Origin: an uncultured Butyricicoccus sp. | GTDB lineage: Bacteria; Bacillota; Clostridia; Oscillospirales; Butyricicoccaceae | DNA: 50,411 nt | Assembly: GCA_904420185.1 (NCBI GenBank) | Contig: CAJFUJ010000066.1 | Location: forward strand, 1-50,411 | Reading direction: 5' to 3' | In this document: positions 40,803 to 49,580 of the stretch, piece by piece | Layout: every line of letters begins with the position of its first letter | How positions within the stretch are numbered: position 1 is the stretch's first letter | Program-made: the position numbers and the translations under genes | Notes under the pieces: model-generated | Databases searched by the model: none | What the model was told of the DNA's origin: nothing | The model's input: only the letters and a program-made list of their open reading frames with translations

Positions 40803-43001
40803 ATGAAACCCCTCACAACCTTTTCCGACGTGTATGCGGCGCTGCGCCGCAAAAACCGCGGGCAATACGGCCTGCTGGCCGGGTGCTGCTTCTTTTCGGT
40901 GCTGCTCATCACAGCGTATGCGTGCATGATGCGCGCGCCAACCATCCTGACCATCCTACCCGAAGGGGGCGACAGCCGCAAACAGGTGATGATGGTGTTC
41001 GTGCTGGCCGTGATCGGCTGCGCGGTATTCACCACCTATGCCGCCGGGCTGTTCTTCCGGCAGAAGGCGCACGAAACCGGCGTGCTGCTGGCGCTGGGCG
41101 CGGCGCGCGGACAGCTCACACGCGAACTGGGTAAGGAACTCACCGTCATCGCGGTGTTGTCCTGCGCGGCCGGCGCGGCGCTGGGCGCACCGCTGGCCTG
41201 GGGCATTTGGCAGCTGTTCCGCATATTCCTGGTCGATTCACAGGAGATGCCGCTTGCCTTTGACTGGCAATCCTACCTGCTCGCGCTGGCATTCGCCGGG
41301 TATGTGGCGGCGATGCTGTTTGTGACCGCGGCGCGCTTCATCCGCCGCACCAACATCATCGACATCGTGCAGCAGGCCCACCGCTCGGAACCCATCCGGG
41401 AGGTCAAACGGTGGTACGGCCCGGTGGGCATTGGGCTGGCTGTAACCGGCGCTGCGGCCGGGTATCTGATGCCCTCCTTCTTTGTGCGGGTGCTGCACTG
41501 GTACGCGCCCGGCGCGATCACGGCGGTTTTCTACCTGCCCGCGCTGGTGGGCTTGTACATGATCTTGCTGCACACGGTAGTCAACGGCTGGGGCATCCAC
41601 AAAAAGCGCTACAAAAACATCATCGCCACCTCGATGATGAAATTCCAGGGGCGGCAGACGGTGCGCAATATGCTGGTGATGGCCCTGCTGATCGGGGGCG
41701 CGTATTTTGCGTCCTTCTATGCACCCATGCTGTCCACCAGCGCCGAGGTCTCGTTCGCCGCCCGGCCGGTCGATTTTGCGTACCACTGGCGGGCCGACCA
41801 AACATTGCCCGACCAGGCCGAGGTGCAGGCCCTCGCCGACCAATACGACGTACACATCACCTCGTGGGCGCAGCAAAAAGCGGCCGTGTTCGGCGCCGAC
41901 GGGATGCGATCCATTGAAACCGAAACCGCCCTCGGCGCCACGTACACGACCGAATATGCCCAAATCTTGGACGGCGCCACCTTCTTTTCGGAAAGCGCCT
42001 ACAACGCCCTGACCGGCCAGCAAATCGACCTTGCGCCCGGCTTTTGCGCCAATGTGCTCGACGACGAGGGCGGCAGCGACTACCTTTCAGGCGGCGACGT
42101 CACCCACCTGACCAACATGACCACCGGGATGGCCCTGGATGTGACCCCGGCCGAGCCGCTGTGCTACACCATGCTGCTGGGGTGCTATGTGCTTGACGAC
42201 GCCGACTATGCCCTGCTGTCTGCCGGGCTGGACGACATCTACCGGGAAACGTATGTGTTCTTCAACGTGGCCGATGTGCAGGCCAGTTATCCCTTCGCCG
42301 ACGCCCTATTTGACCGGATTGTCGATTGCTCGAGCCCGGCGGTCGCGGTCGGCGACTACTATGACGACGTTGCAGCCGCGCTGGCCGCACAGGCCGGCCA
42401 GACCTACGAATTCTCCCCCGAAGAAGCAGCCGCCCGCGGGCTGGGCACCATCGACTATGCCGACCGCGACACCTCCGGCTTCCGCAACTACTGGAAATAC
42501 ATGCCCCAGTTCCGCATCCTGGACCAGAACGACTTCGTCACCACCATGGCAGTGTTCCTGATGCTGTTCCTCTTCATCGCCCTGATTTGCTTTGCGGCAG
42601 TGGTCGTGATCGCCTTCACCCGGTGCATGACCATCGCGCTGGTCAACGCACAGGTGTACGACGATTTGCGCCACCTGGGCGCATCCAACCGCTATCTGTC
42701 CGGCGCGGTGCGCGGACAGATCAGCCGGGTGTTTTTGGTGCCCGCCGTGGCCGGAACCGGCCTGATCTGGCTGTTCTACCTGCTGATCATGTACTGCAAC
42801 AGCACGCCCTATGGGTTCACCCCGTCCGAACTGGCCGGGCTGGGCGCCTGCGCGGCCATGGTGGCCGGCGGGTCGGCGGCGCTGTATCTCGTGTACCGCA
42901 TCACCCGGGCGCGGGTGTGCCGGGCGCTGGGCATCAGCCCGGTGCGCCGGTCTGGGTGCAGCGCACAGTCAGGCGTGTCTGCCCGCCGAGCGTACAGGTG
43001 A
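40803..43001 (+). CDS. FtsX-like ABC permease with large extracytoplasmic loop (BceB-like)
   Basis: The 732-aa permease has ten predicted helices: seven in residues 25-310, a roughly 250-residue extracytoplasmic domain (about 311-565), and three helices at about 570-605, 640-665 and 675-699. Both FtsX domains are recognisable (HETGVLLALGAARGQLTREL, YDDLRHLGASNRYLSG). The long loop between helices seven and eight is typical of BceB-type permeases that bind peptide antibiotics. The last 22 or so residues (after RALGISPV) run into the antisense of the converging sortase gene, with a 68-bp overlap. They look like added non-homologous tail. AAGGAGG precedes the ATG. Confidence 0.9.
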   Translation: MKPLTTFSDVYAALRRKNRGQYGLLAGCCFFSVLLITAYACMMRAPTILTILPEGGDSRKQVMMVFVLAVIGCAVFTTYAAGLFFRQKAHETGVLLALGAARGQLTRELGKELTVIAVLSCAAGAALGAPLAWGIWQLFRIFLVDSQEMPLAFDWQSYLLALAFAGYVAAMLFVTAARFIRRTNIIDIVQQAHRSEPIREVKRWYGPVGIGLAVTGAAAGYLMPSFFVRVLHWYAPGAITAVFYLPALVGLYMILLHTVVNGWGIHKKRYKNIIATSMMKFQGRQTVRNMLVMALLIGGAYFASFYAPMLSTSAEVSFAARPVDFAYHWRADQTLPDQAEVQALADQYDVHITSWAQQKAAVFGADGMRSIETETALGATYTTEYAQILDGATFFSESAYNALTGQQIDLAPGFCANVLDDEGGSDYLSGGDVTHLTNMTTGMALDVTPAEPLCYTMLLGCYVLDDADYALLSAGLDDIYRETYVFFNVADVQASYPFADALFDRIVDCSSPAVAVGDYYDDVAAALAAQAGQTYEFSPEEAAARGLGTIDYADRDTSGFRNYWKYMPQFRILDQNDFVTTMAVFLMLFLFIALICFAAVVVIAFTRCMTIALVNAQVYDDLRHLGASNRYLSGAVRGQISRVFLVPAVAGTGLIWLFYLLIMYCNSTPYGFTPSELAGLGACAAMVAGGSAALYLVYRITRARVCRALGISPVRRSGCSAQSGVSARRAYR

Positions 43002-43566
43002 ACAGGGTCAGGTCCCACGAGCCGCTCAGCATCTCCTCGACCGCCTCGGGCTGCAACACCTGCAATTCAGCGACCGCGTAGTCGAACACATTGCCGTCCA
43101 CATCGGTAAAGCGCACCGCGTCGCCGGGCGACAGTTCGTCCAGCCGCCCGAAGTGGGTGCTGTAATTGTGGGCAGCCAGCACCAGGTTGCCGGTGTAGGC
43201 CGAACCGGCGTACCGGCAGGGCGCGATTTTCAGGTTGTCGTAACTCCACGCGCGCAGCACCGGCAGCTGCAGCCCGAGCGCCGGGACCTCGATGACGCCG
43301 ATGTAGCGTTCGCCGTCCACGGCCACGGCGGGCATCTCCATGTCGGGCGCGAGCTGGTAATCGGGCAGCACTTGGGCGTCCGGCCCGGCGGCGGCGTCCA
43401 GCTGTACGGGCGCGGCCGGCGCGGGCAGGGCAGCCAGCGTTTGCTGCACGGCCTGCCCGGCGCGGCGCTCGTCCCAGATGTTGTACACGGTCAGGACCAG
43501 GGCGGCTGCCAGCAGCAGCAGACCGGCCGCGCGCAGCCACTGGCCCTTGGATTTGGTCTTATTCAT
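42934..43566 (-). CDS. Sortase, class D-like
   Basis: The 210-aa protein has an N-terminal membrane anchor (about 12-30) and a sortase domain with catalytic His133 (AAHNYSTHFG), Cys191 (LFTCTLGG) and Arg198 (QTRLTVRC). The class is uncertain. It lacks the C-terminal membrane helix of class C and is closer to class D or to the small sortases found in Clostridia pilus loci. It could anchor the finished pilus or handle the LPQTG protein encoded directly upstream, whose stop it overlaps by 8 nt. Its 3' end overlaps the converging permease gene by 68 bp. Confidence 0.87.
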   Translation of the reverse strand: MNKTKSKGQWLRAAGLLLLAAALVLTVYNIWDERRAGQAVQQTLAALPAPAAPVQLDAAAGPDAQVLPDYQLAPDMEMPAVAVDGERYIGVIEVPALGLQLPVLRAWSYDNLKIAPCRYAGSAYTGNLVLAAHNYSTHFGRLDELSPGDAVRFTDVDGNVFDYAVAELQVLQPEAVEEMLSGSWDLTLFTCTLGGQTRLTVRCTQTGAPG

Positions 43567-44689
43567 GGCGTCCTCTGCTCCATCCGATCAAAAATAGCAC
43601 CATGCCGCCGCACGCCAGCACCGGCACCGGCCACCACAACATGCCGGTCTGCGGCAGGCGGGCAGCGCTCTGGCTCTGTGCGGTTTCCTCGCTGTCACGG
43701 GCCGCGCGCGGGACCGGGTCGTCGGTCAAAATGACGGTCTCCTCACTTGGATCGTCTGGGTCTCCGTCCGGAAAGTCGCTCTCCGGCACCGGCTCGTCGT
43801 CAATTTCGGCGTCCGGTAAGGGAGGCATATCATCCCCCGGCACCGGCTCGTCATCGATTTCAATCTCTTCCTCATCCCGGTTGGTCAGCACAAACACCGA
43901 TCCTTCCCGCTCGACCGAGACGGTGTAGCCGTCCGGCACGCTGGTTTCGGTGAGCTGCCAGGTGTGGCCGGACGGCAGGCCGCTCCAGGTATAGCGCCAG
44001 TTGTTGCCGTCCGACAGGGTGGCGGTGTCGTACACCTCGCCGTCTTGCAGCAGCTGCACCTCAATCTGCGCGGGCCGGGCCGCCCAGTCCATGCCATCCT
44101 GCCACACCTTGATGACCCGGCGGCTGACCGTGCTGCCGCCTCCGTCGCCGGAGGGCCTGGTCTCACGGTCATACTTACAGGAAACCTCCACTGCATACTG
44201 CCACGCCGCGCCATCCCAATTGGGCAGGCACAGCAAAAACGGCTCCGGGGTATAGGTGGTGCGTCCGACGGTGTGGCGCGCGCCGGTGACCAGGTACAGC
44301 CCGGTCGGCAAACCCTCGAAAGCTGCCCGTCCGCCGGACCCGGTCGTCTCGGTTTGCAGCGGCGGTACGCCGTCGCGCGCGACATAGCCTTCGAGCGTCT
44401 GCGCTAGGGCCCGCCAGCCGCTGCTGCTCAACCCGCTCAGCGACACCGGATACCCGGCAAAGTCGTCGGTCAGCGTGAATTGCCCGGTCTCGGACACCGC
44501 CGCCACCCGGTAAATGGAAAACTGCGCCCCGGCGATGCCGTCCCCGGCCCGGGCGAAGGACACGGTCAGGCTGGTTTGCCGCCCGGTGTCAATGGGGTCA
44601 TAGGCCCGGGCCTGCGGCGTCCAGCCGGTCAGCACCAGCGCCACGGCCAGCGCCGCGCCCAGCCAGGTCCGAATTCCCCGAATGTTCAT
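43559..44689 (-). CDS. CnaB-domain LPQTG surface protein (minor or basal pilin candidate)
   Basis: The 376-aa protein has a signal peptide (cleavage probably after ARA, residue 29), a first domain (about 37-175), and a CnaB-type domain at 187-270 with E-box WQLTETSVPDGY. An acidic Asp/Glu/Pro-rich stalk (about 275-340) contains two copies of IDDEPVP. A cell-wall sorting signal follows, LPQTG at 345-349, a hydrophobic stretch and a basic tail. CnaB domains form Lys-Asn isopeptide bonds. The stalk could span the cell wall, as basal pilins do. It sits between the two sortase genes. GGGAGGAA precedes the ATG. Confidence 0.88.
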   Translation of the reverse strand: MNIRGIRTWLGAALAVALVLTGWTPQARAYDPIDTGRQTSLTVSFARAGDGIAGAQFSIYRVAAVSETGQFTLTDDFAGYPVSLSGLSSSGWRALAQTLEGYVARDGVPPLQTETTGSGGRAAFEGLPTGLYLVTGARHTVGRTTYTPEPFLLCLPNWDGAAWQYAVEVSCKYDRETRPSGDGGGSTVSRRVIKVWQDGMDWAARPAQIEVQLLQDGEVYDTATLSDGNNWRYTWSGLPSGHTWQLTETSVPDGYTVSVEREGSVFVLTNRDEEEIEIDDEPVPGDDMPPLPDAEIDDEPVPESDFPDGDPDDPSEETVILTDDPVPRAARDSEETAQSQSAARLPQTGMLWWPVPVLACGGMVLFLIGWSRGRHE

Positions 44690-44702
44690 GCAAGTTCCTC
44701 CC

Positions 44703-45569
44703 CTATTTGGATGATGGATCGCCTTTGGATGATGAATTTCCGCCCCCCTTGTTGCGGGGGCCTTTTTTGCGTCCGCCGGCCAGCAAGCCCACCAGCAGCA
44801 CCAGCAAAATGGGCGCTGCCACGGCGGGCGCGACCAGCATGGGGTCGATTTGCAGCGCGTCGGCCGCTACCCGCGTGCCGTCGGCCCGGGTGGCAACCCG
44901 GTGGCCGCGCACCAGCAGGCGGTGGGAATTGACCCCGTAGGGCGTGCAGGTCACGAGCGTACACAAATCCTCGCCCGGCAGGATCTCTAAGTCCTCCAGC
45001 TGCTGGGGCTCGACCACCCGGATCTGATCGACCTCGTAGGTCAGGGTCTCGTCCAGCACCCGCAGCATAAACACATCGCCGATCACCAGCTCGTCCAGGT
45101 CGGTGAACAGCCGCGCGGACGGCAAGCCCCGGTGCCCCGAGATGACGCAATGGGTCCCCTCGCCGCCCACCGGCAGCGAACTGCCCTCGATGTGCCCGAT
45201 GGCGATTTGCAGCACCGATTCCGATGTGCCGTGGTAAATGGGCAGGGTCACGTCAATCGTCGGGATTTCCACATACCCCATGATGCCGTTGCCCGTGATG
45301 TTGAGCAGGCGCTCGTATTCGGCGGTCTGCTCGTCGGTGGGCCGGTAGCGGTTTTCCTGCCCCGGCAACGCTTGGTTATACGCCCGCGCGTCGGCCAGGT
45401 ACTGCTCATAATCGTCCTCGTCAATATCGGCCACCGCCTGCGCGTAGCTGGCTATCGCCTGCGATTGATGGAAGGAATTCCACCAGTCGCTCACCGTCGG
45501 ATACAGCAGCAAGGACAGCCCCAGCGCAAATACCAGCAAAAGTAATACCGTGGATTTCTTGTTCTTCAT
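44703..45569 (-). CDS. srtC: Class C sortase (pilin polymerase)
   Basis: The 288-aa protein has both membrane helices of class C enzymes (about 7-24 and 244-265). The catalytic His146 (ISGHRGLPSARLFTDLDEL), Cys208 (CTLVTCTPYGVNSHRLLVRG) and Arg217 are all present. Class C sortases join pilin subunits through a pilin-motif Lys. The gene lies directly after the major pilin gene, as expected. AAGGAG precedes the ATG, and a strong stem-loop lies between the pilin stop and this site. The C-terminal tail is basic with repeated Ser. Confidence 0.95.
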   Translation of the reverse strand: MKNKKSTVLLLLVFALGLSLLLYPTVSDWWNSFHQSQAIASYAQAVADIDEDDYEQYLADARAYNQALPGQENRYRPTDEQTAEYERLLNITGNGIMGYVEIPTIDVTLPIYHGTSESVLQIAIGHIEGSSLPVGGEGTHCVISGHRGLPSARLFTDLDELVIGDVFMLRVLDETLTYEVDQIRVVEPQQLEDLEILPGEDLCTLVTCTPYGVNSHRLLVRGHRVATRADGTRVAADALQIDPMLVAPAVAAPILLVLLVGLLAGGRKKGPRNKGGGNSSSKGDPSSK

Positions 45570-45593
45570 CTGCGGGCTCTCCTTGCCGCTGCG

Positions 45594-45619
45594 GCGGGGA
45601 AGTCCCCTGACTCCCCCGC
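45594..45619 (-). promoter_or_regulatory. Stem-loop between the pilin and srtC genes
   Basis: GCGGGGAAGTC pairs with GACTCCCCCGC (one bulge, 4-nt loop) just before the srtC Shine-Dalgarno site. It has no T-run, so it may be a processing or attenuation site that keeps sortase below pilin. Confidence 0.5.
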
Positions 45620-45636
45620 ATCACAGCTTTGTTGTG

Positions 45637-47073
45637 TTATCGTTCGTTGTTGTGCATCCGCTTGCGCGTGATGATGACCACACCCGCGCCGATTACCAGC
45701 AGCGCACCCACGATGTAGAAAATGGTGGTGCCCATGCCGCCGGTCTCCGGCAGGGTGGAACCGGATTGGTTGACAATGCTTGTCGTCACGGAGCCGTCTG
45801 TGGTACTCCCCGTAAATCCTGCGGTATCCGGCGTGACAGTCAAGCTCGTCAGCGCAGGCTCTGCCGCTTCGACGGAATGTTCGGCCGTGATGGTGAACTC
45901 GATGGGGTCAATCGTATTGTAGCCGTCGGGGGTGGTGGTTTCGGTCAGGCGGTAGTTGCCGTCATCCAGGCCGCTGAAGGTGAAGGTTGTGGCTTCACCG
46001 GCTTGCGTTGTTCCAACCTCTGTCCATGTTTCGCCAATGAGCTTTTCCAGGGTGAATGCCGCGCCTGCCAAGGGCTCATTTTCGCCGTCTACCTTGTTGA
46101 TGATAGCCTGATAGGTAAATACGATGACGGTATCTTCTTCGGTAACGCCCCAGTCCACGCAATTATCGGCCCAGTATACCAGGTATGCTTCATTGGGGTT
46201 GCCGGTTGCGCCAAGCGCCGCCTGGTCATTGAGCTGCGCCGTGTACTCTACGGCAACTTCTTTGCCGATATCACCGATATCGACCAGAACAGTTATTTCT
46301 ACATCGCAGTCGAAGCCCTCTGTATGAACCGGTCGACCGTTCAGAATGGTGCCAAAGGTGGGGCTGTCTGGCGTCTGGATTGTGTAAGCCCAATCTCTGG
46401 ACTCTCCGCCAACCGTGACACGGACGCTATCCGGATTAAAGGTCAAACCGTCAGACAGATCGTCGTGGAATGTATACCAGACATTGTTTTCAGTGCCAAT
46501 CTGCGCAAACATACCGTCTGTAACTGTTGCGCTGAGCCGGAAGGGCACTTGGTCACCAATGTCGTAGTCAGCCGAATCCTGCCAATCGCTCGTTACGCCT
46601 GTGGAATCGTTGGTGTCCTGCACCTTCTTGACCATGGTGGGCAGGTCGGACTTGGGGGTGATGGTTTCGTCGCCGGTGACAACGACAACCTGGGTGTCGG
46701 ATTCGCTGGTCAGGTAGTAATAGCCGGGGTCAACCGTTATGCTCGCCCCCGCGGAAACCGTGTCAATCGGCGTTGTCGTGTTCACATACTGGGTAATGGC
46801 GGTTGCCAGGCCGGCTTCACTGGTGCCTTCGAGCGCAGTGAGGGTTTCTGTCGGCACGGTTTCACCCGGTGTGCCGGTGCCGTTCTGGCCCCAGACCAGA
46901 CCGGTCAGCGTGTCATTTTCGCCGACAGTGCCGGTGAACACCTGATAAACATTGTAGGTGCGGTCGCTGTCCGCCGAGACGGAAAGGCTTGCCGCCATTG
47001 CGGGGACAACCGCCATGGCCACAACAACCGCCAGGGTCAGCAACAGCGCAAGGGCTTTTTTCATACGTTTCAT
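45637..47073 (-). CDS. Major pilin (SpaA-like isopeptide-forming backbone subunit), LPETG
   Basis: The 478-aa protein has a signal peptide (cleavage after AMA, residue 27), an N-terminal domain ending at DLPTMVKKV (a Lys-containing pilin motif, about 145-153), and a middle domain with isopeptide-domain features. A SpaA/CnaB-type domain at about 325-410 carries E-box YRLTETTTPDGYN, and the LPETG sorting signal is at 441-445 with membrane helix and basic tail. This is the arrangement of Gram-positive backbone pilins. The next gene encodes a class C sortase. AAAGGAAC lies 8 bases before the ATG. A/T content rises in the middle domain relative to the flanking genes, as often seen in variable pilins. 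Confidence 0.93.
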   Translation of the reverse strand: MKRMKKALALLLTLAVVVAMAVVPAMAASLSVSADSDRTYNVYQVFTGTVGENDTLTGLVWGQNGTGTPGETVPTETLTALEGTSEAGLATAITQYVNTTTPIDTVSAGASITVDPGYYYLTSESDTQVVVVTGDETITPKSDLPTMVKKVQDTNDSTGVTSDWQDSADYDIGDQVPFRLSATVTDGMFAQIGTENNVWYTFHDDLSDGLTFNPDSVRVTVGGESRDWAYTIQTPDSPTFGTILNGRPVHTEGFDCDVEITVLVDIGDIGKEVAVEYTAQLNDQAALGATGNPNEAYLVYWADNCVDWGVTEEDTVIVFTYQAIINKVDGENEPLAGAAFTLEKLIGETWTEVGTTQAGEATTFTFSGLDDGNYRLTETTTPDGYNTIDPIEFTITAEHSVEAAEPALTSLTVTPDTAGFTGSTTDGSVTTSIVNQSGSTLPETGGMGTTIFYIVGALLVIGAGVVIITRKRMHNNER

Positions 47074-47123
47074 TGTATCTTGTTCCTTTCTGCATTAAAT
47101 TTGTGGGAATGCGGGGAGGTGGT

Positions 47124-48896
47124 TCAGAAACCCTCACCCCCTCTTTTTCGTTTATATAACAGCAGGCCGCTGGGCACGAGGAGCGCCAAGCCTGCAATTA
47201 TACACCATAGGACGCCGGGGCCGCCGGTTTCGGGCAGCTCGTAGGCGGCGCGTTCGCCGCGCAGCACGAGGGGCTCTGCCAGGGCGGTGGTTTCGGCGGA
47301 AAGGGCCTGCGCCGCATAGGGCGCGTCGGTGTAGCCGTGGTTGGGGATGCGCACGAGCAGGTCGCCCGCGCGGTAATGCCCGGCCTGCTCGGCAGCGGCC
47401 TGCTGGGCGAGCGCATCGGCTTCGCCCTCACCGGCGTAGTAGAACCAATAGCGGGTGTCGTCGAGCAGGTAATGGGCGGCGGCGCCGGTCTCCTGCAGGT
47501 AGTAGAGCTGGCCGCCGGTGAGCTGCACGCCCAGGTCCGGGGTAAAGGCCAGGGCACCGTTTTGGTCGCTGGTGGCCAGGGCCAGGCGCTCACCCTGGGC
47601 CGTGTACAGGCCGTAGATCGCCCCGGCGATGGGCTCGTTGGTGCCGGCGTCCAGCTTGCGCGCGTGCAGGACGTAGTCCTCGGTTTGCAGGCTGGGCAGC
47701 ACGCCCTCGGCCGCGGCTTCATAGGCTTGGCCGAGCACCTCGGCGCGGACAGTGACGGTGTAGGCCCCGCCGGCGGCGTCGGGCGATACGTTCACCGGGT
47801 ACTCGATTTGGTAGCGGGCCGCGCCCGGCGAGAGCAAGGTGAGCTCGAGCGCGGACAGGTCGTCGGACACGGCGAGCGCGTACTCCTCGCCGTAGGCCAG
47901 CGGCTGGGCCGCGCCGTCGGCGTCCACGGCCGTGACCGTCAGGCCGCCGCGCTGGTAGGCCAGGTCGCCTTGCATTTGGAAATGCAGGGTGATCGCGCCG
48001 TGGCCGGACAGGTCATGCTGGGACTGGTTGAAGGTGCACGAAAATTTGCCATCCGCCAGCCCGGCCATGGTAAGCACGGCTTCGGGTGGAAGGTCGGCCG
48101 CGGGCTGTTCCTCGCCCGCGGGTTCGGTTTGTTCGCCGGCCGGCACGCCCTCGTCACCGGGCAGAACGGTCCCTTGCTCGGATGGCTGCTCGGCCGGGTC
48201 GTCGGACGGCGCGGTTGCGGTTGCGGTTGCCGACCAGTGCAGGCGCAGGGCGCTCTGCAGGCTATCGGATGCGGCCTGCAAGCTGGCGCCGGTCCCGCTG
48301 GAGATGCTCAGGCTGCCGCCTTCAGCCGGGTCGCCGCGCTGCACGCGCTCGATTTCGCCCGCATGGCCGCCGACCTGCACGGTGATGGGCGGCTGGGGCA
48401 TCAAGCCGCCGGTGTCCTGCGGCTCGGGTTCCAGCATCCGGTACCGGTCCACGCCGTTGACCCAGGGCAGCGAAAAGGTATAGGTCTCGCCTTCGGATAG
48501 CACGAACCAGTAGTACACCGAACCGTCGGTCTGGTAGGTGCGGTGCAGCTCCAGCGAACCGGCGTCAGCCGGCACGGTGGCGGTGTGGTTGCCGTCAAAC
48601 GGGATCATCCCCTCGTCCAGGCCGGCGTTGTCGCCGTCGGCGGACAGCACGAAATAGGTCTCGCCGCCGATCGCCTGGGCCGACCATTCGGTCCAAATGG
48701 CCTGCTCTAACCCGGCTTGGGTCGTGCCGGTCTGCACCTGCAGGTCGCCGCGGCGCAGCGTCATGGCCGGGAGAATCAACAGGTAGACGGTCGCAAGTGC
48801 CACGGCAACCGCCAGGGCTGCAACTACCCACCACCACCGGCGACGGCGCCGCCGGTTCTGTATCAATTCCAGCGCCGGGAGCTCGATCTGTTCCAC
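47124..48896 (-). CDS. Large LPETG ancillary (tip-like) pilin
   Basis: The 590-aa protein starts with an unusual basic and aromatic run (six Arg, three Trp at about 15-23) before a membrane helix that ends in LLILPAMTL, a signal seen in many Clostridia SpaA-type surface proteins. A large N-terminal region, a Pro/Glu-rich linker (about 232-270), further beta domains and a SpaA-like domain (about 425-500, LDAGTNEPIAGAIYGLYTAQG) follow. LPETG is at 554-558. The frame is open to 48926, but AAAGGAG 7 bases before the GTG at 48896 favours that start. It lies upstream of the major pilin, as tip adhesins usually do. Confidence 0.88.
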   Translation of the reverse strand: MEQIELPALELIQNRRRRRRWWWVVAALAVAVALATVYLLILPAMTLRRGDLQVQTGTTQAGLEQAIWTEWSAQAIGGETYFVLSADGDNAGLDEGMIPFDGNHTATVPADAGSLELHRTYQTDGSVYYWFVLSEGETYTFSLPWVNGVDRYRMLEPEPQDTGGLMPQPPITVQVGGHAGEIERVQRGDPAEGGSLSISSGTGASLQAASDSLQSALRLHWSATATATAPSDDPAEQPSEQGTVLPGDEGVPAGEQTEPAGEEQPAADLPPEAVLTMAGLADGKFSCTFNQSQHDLSGHGAITLHFQMQGDLAYQRGGLTVTAVDADGAAQPLAYGEEYALAVSDDLSALELTLLSPGAARYQIEYPVNVSPDAAGGAYTVTVRAEVLGQAYEAAAEGVLPSLQTEDYVLHARKLDAGTNEPIAGAIYGLYTAQGERLALATSDQNGALAFTPDLGVQLTGGQLYYLQETGAAAHYLLDDTRYWFYYAGEGEADALAQQAAAEQAGHYRAGDLLVRIPNHGYTDAPYAAQALSAETTALAEPLVLRGERAAYELPETGGPGVLWCIIAGLALLVPSGLLLYKRKRGGEGF

Positions 48897-48935
48897 CGGC
48901 GTTCTCCTTTCTTGCAATGTTTCCACCTCATTTTT

Positions 48936-49580
48936 CTATGCCAGGCTGCCAAATGAATCCAGCGGCCATACCCGGAAGATCAATTTGCCGACCACCTGCT
49001 CCTCGGAGACGCACCCCACGGCCGTACTGCGGCTGTCCAGCGACGCCGCGCGGTGATCGCCCATGACGAATAAACGCCCCTCGGGCACCTGGTAGGGCAG
49101 GTCAATGTCGCACTCGCCCAGCGATTTTTCGGTCAGGTAGGGCTCATAGAGCGGTTCGCCATCGACCGAGACGTTGCCACCCTCGTCAATGTCCACCCAT
49201 TCGCCCGGCTGAGCGATGACCCGTTTGACCAGAATCTTGTTGTTGTACCAAAACGCAATGATGTCGCCCCGTGCAAACCCGCCGCTCTTGACCGAAACAA
49301 CAATGTCACCGTCGGTCATGGCAGGCTCCATCGAAGTGCCATAAATGCGCAACACCGGCAAAAACAAGGTCGCTACCAGCACCGCCACAGCCGCCACAGT
49401 AATCAAGGCAAAAACCGTGCTGCGCAGCGCCCGGTTGTAGCTCTTTTTGTAGGTTTCGCGTTGCAGTTCGGCCTCCAGCTGGGCGACTGTAGGCGCCTGC
49501 CCTTCGGGCGATTGCGCTTTGGGCACCTGCTGCGCTTTGGGCATTTGCGGTTTTTTTCGCAGGGGAAGGCGGCGTTTCAT
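48936..49580 (-). CDS. lepB: Signal peptidase I of the pilus locus
   Basis: The 214-aa type I signal peptidase has a basic, Gln/Pro-rich cytoplasmic N-terminus (1-50), one membrane helix (about 55-75), catalytic Ser83 (YGTSMEPAMTDGD) and Lys119 (ILVKRVIAQPGE), and box E MGDHRAASLDSR. Both catalytic residues are present. This is unlike streptococcal SipA/LepA pilus chaperones, which have lost them. It probably processes the pilin precursors of the locus. Its ATG overlaps the stop of the coiled-coil gene (ATGA). Confidence 0.94.
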   Translation of the reverse strand: MKRRLPLRKKPQMPKAQQVPKAQSPEGQAPTVAQLEAELQRETYKKSYNRALRSTVFALITVAAVAVLVATLFLPVLRIYGTSMEPAMTDGDIVVSVKSGGFARGDIIAFWYNNKILVKRVIAQPGEWVDIDEGGNVSVDGEPLYEPYLTEKSLGECDIDLPYQVPEGRLFVMGDHRAASLDSRSTAVGCVSEEQVVGKLIFRVWPLDSFGSLA

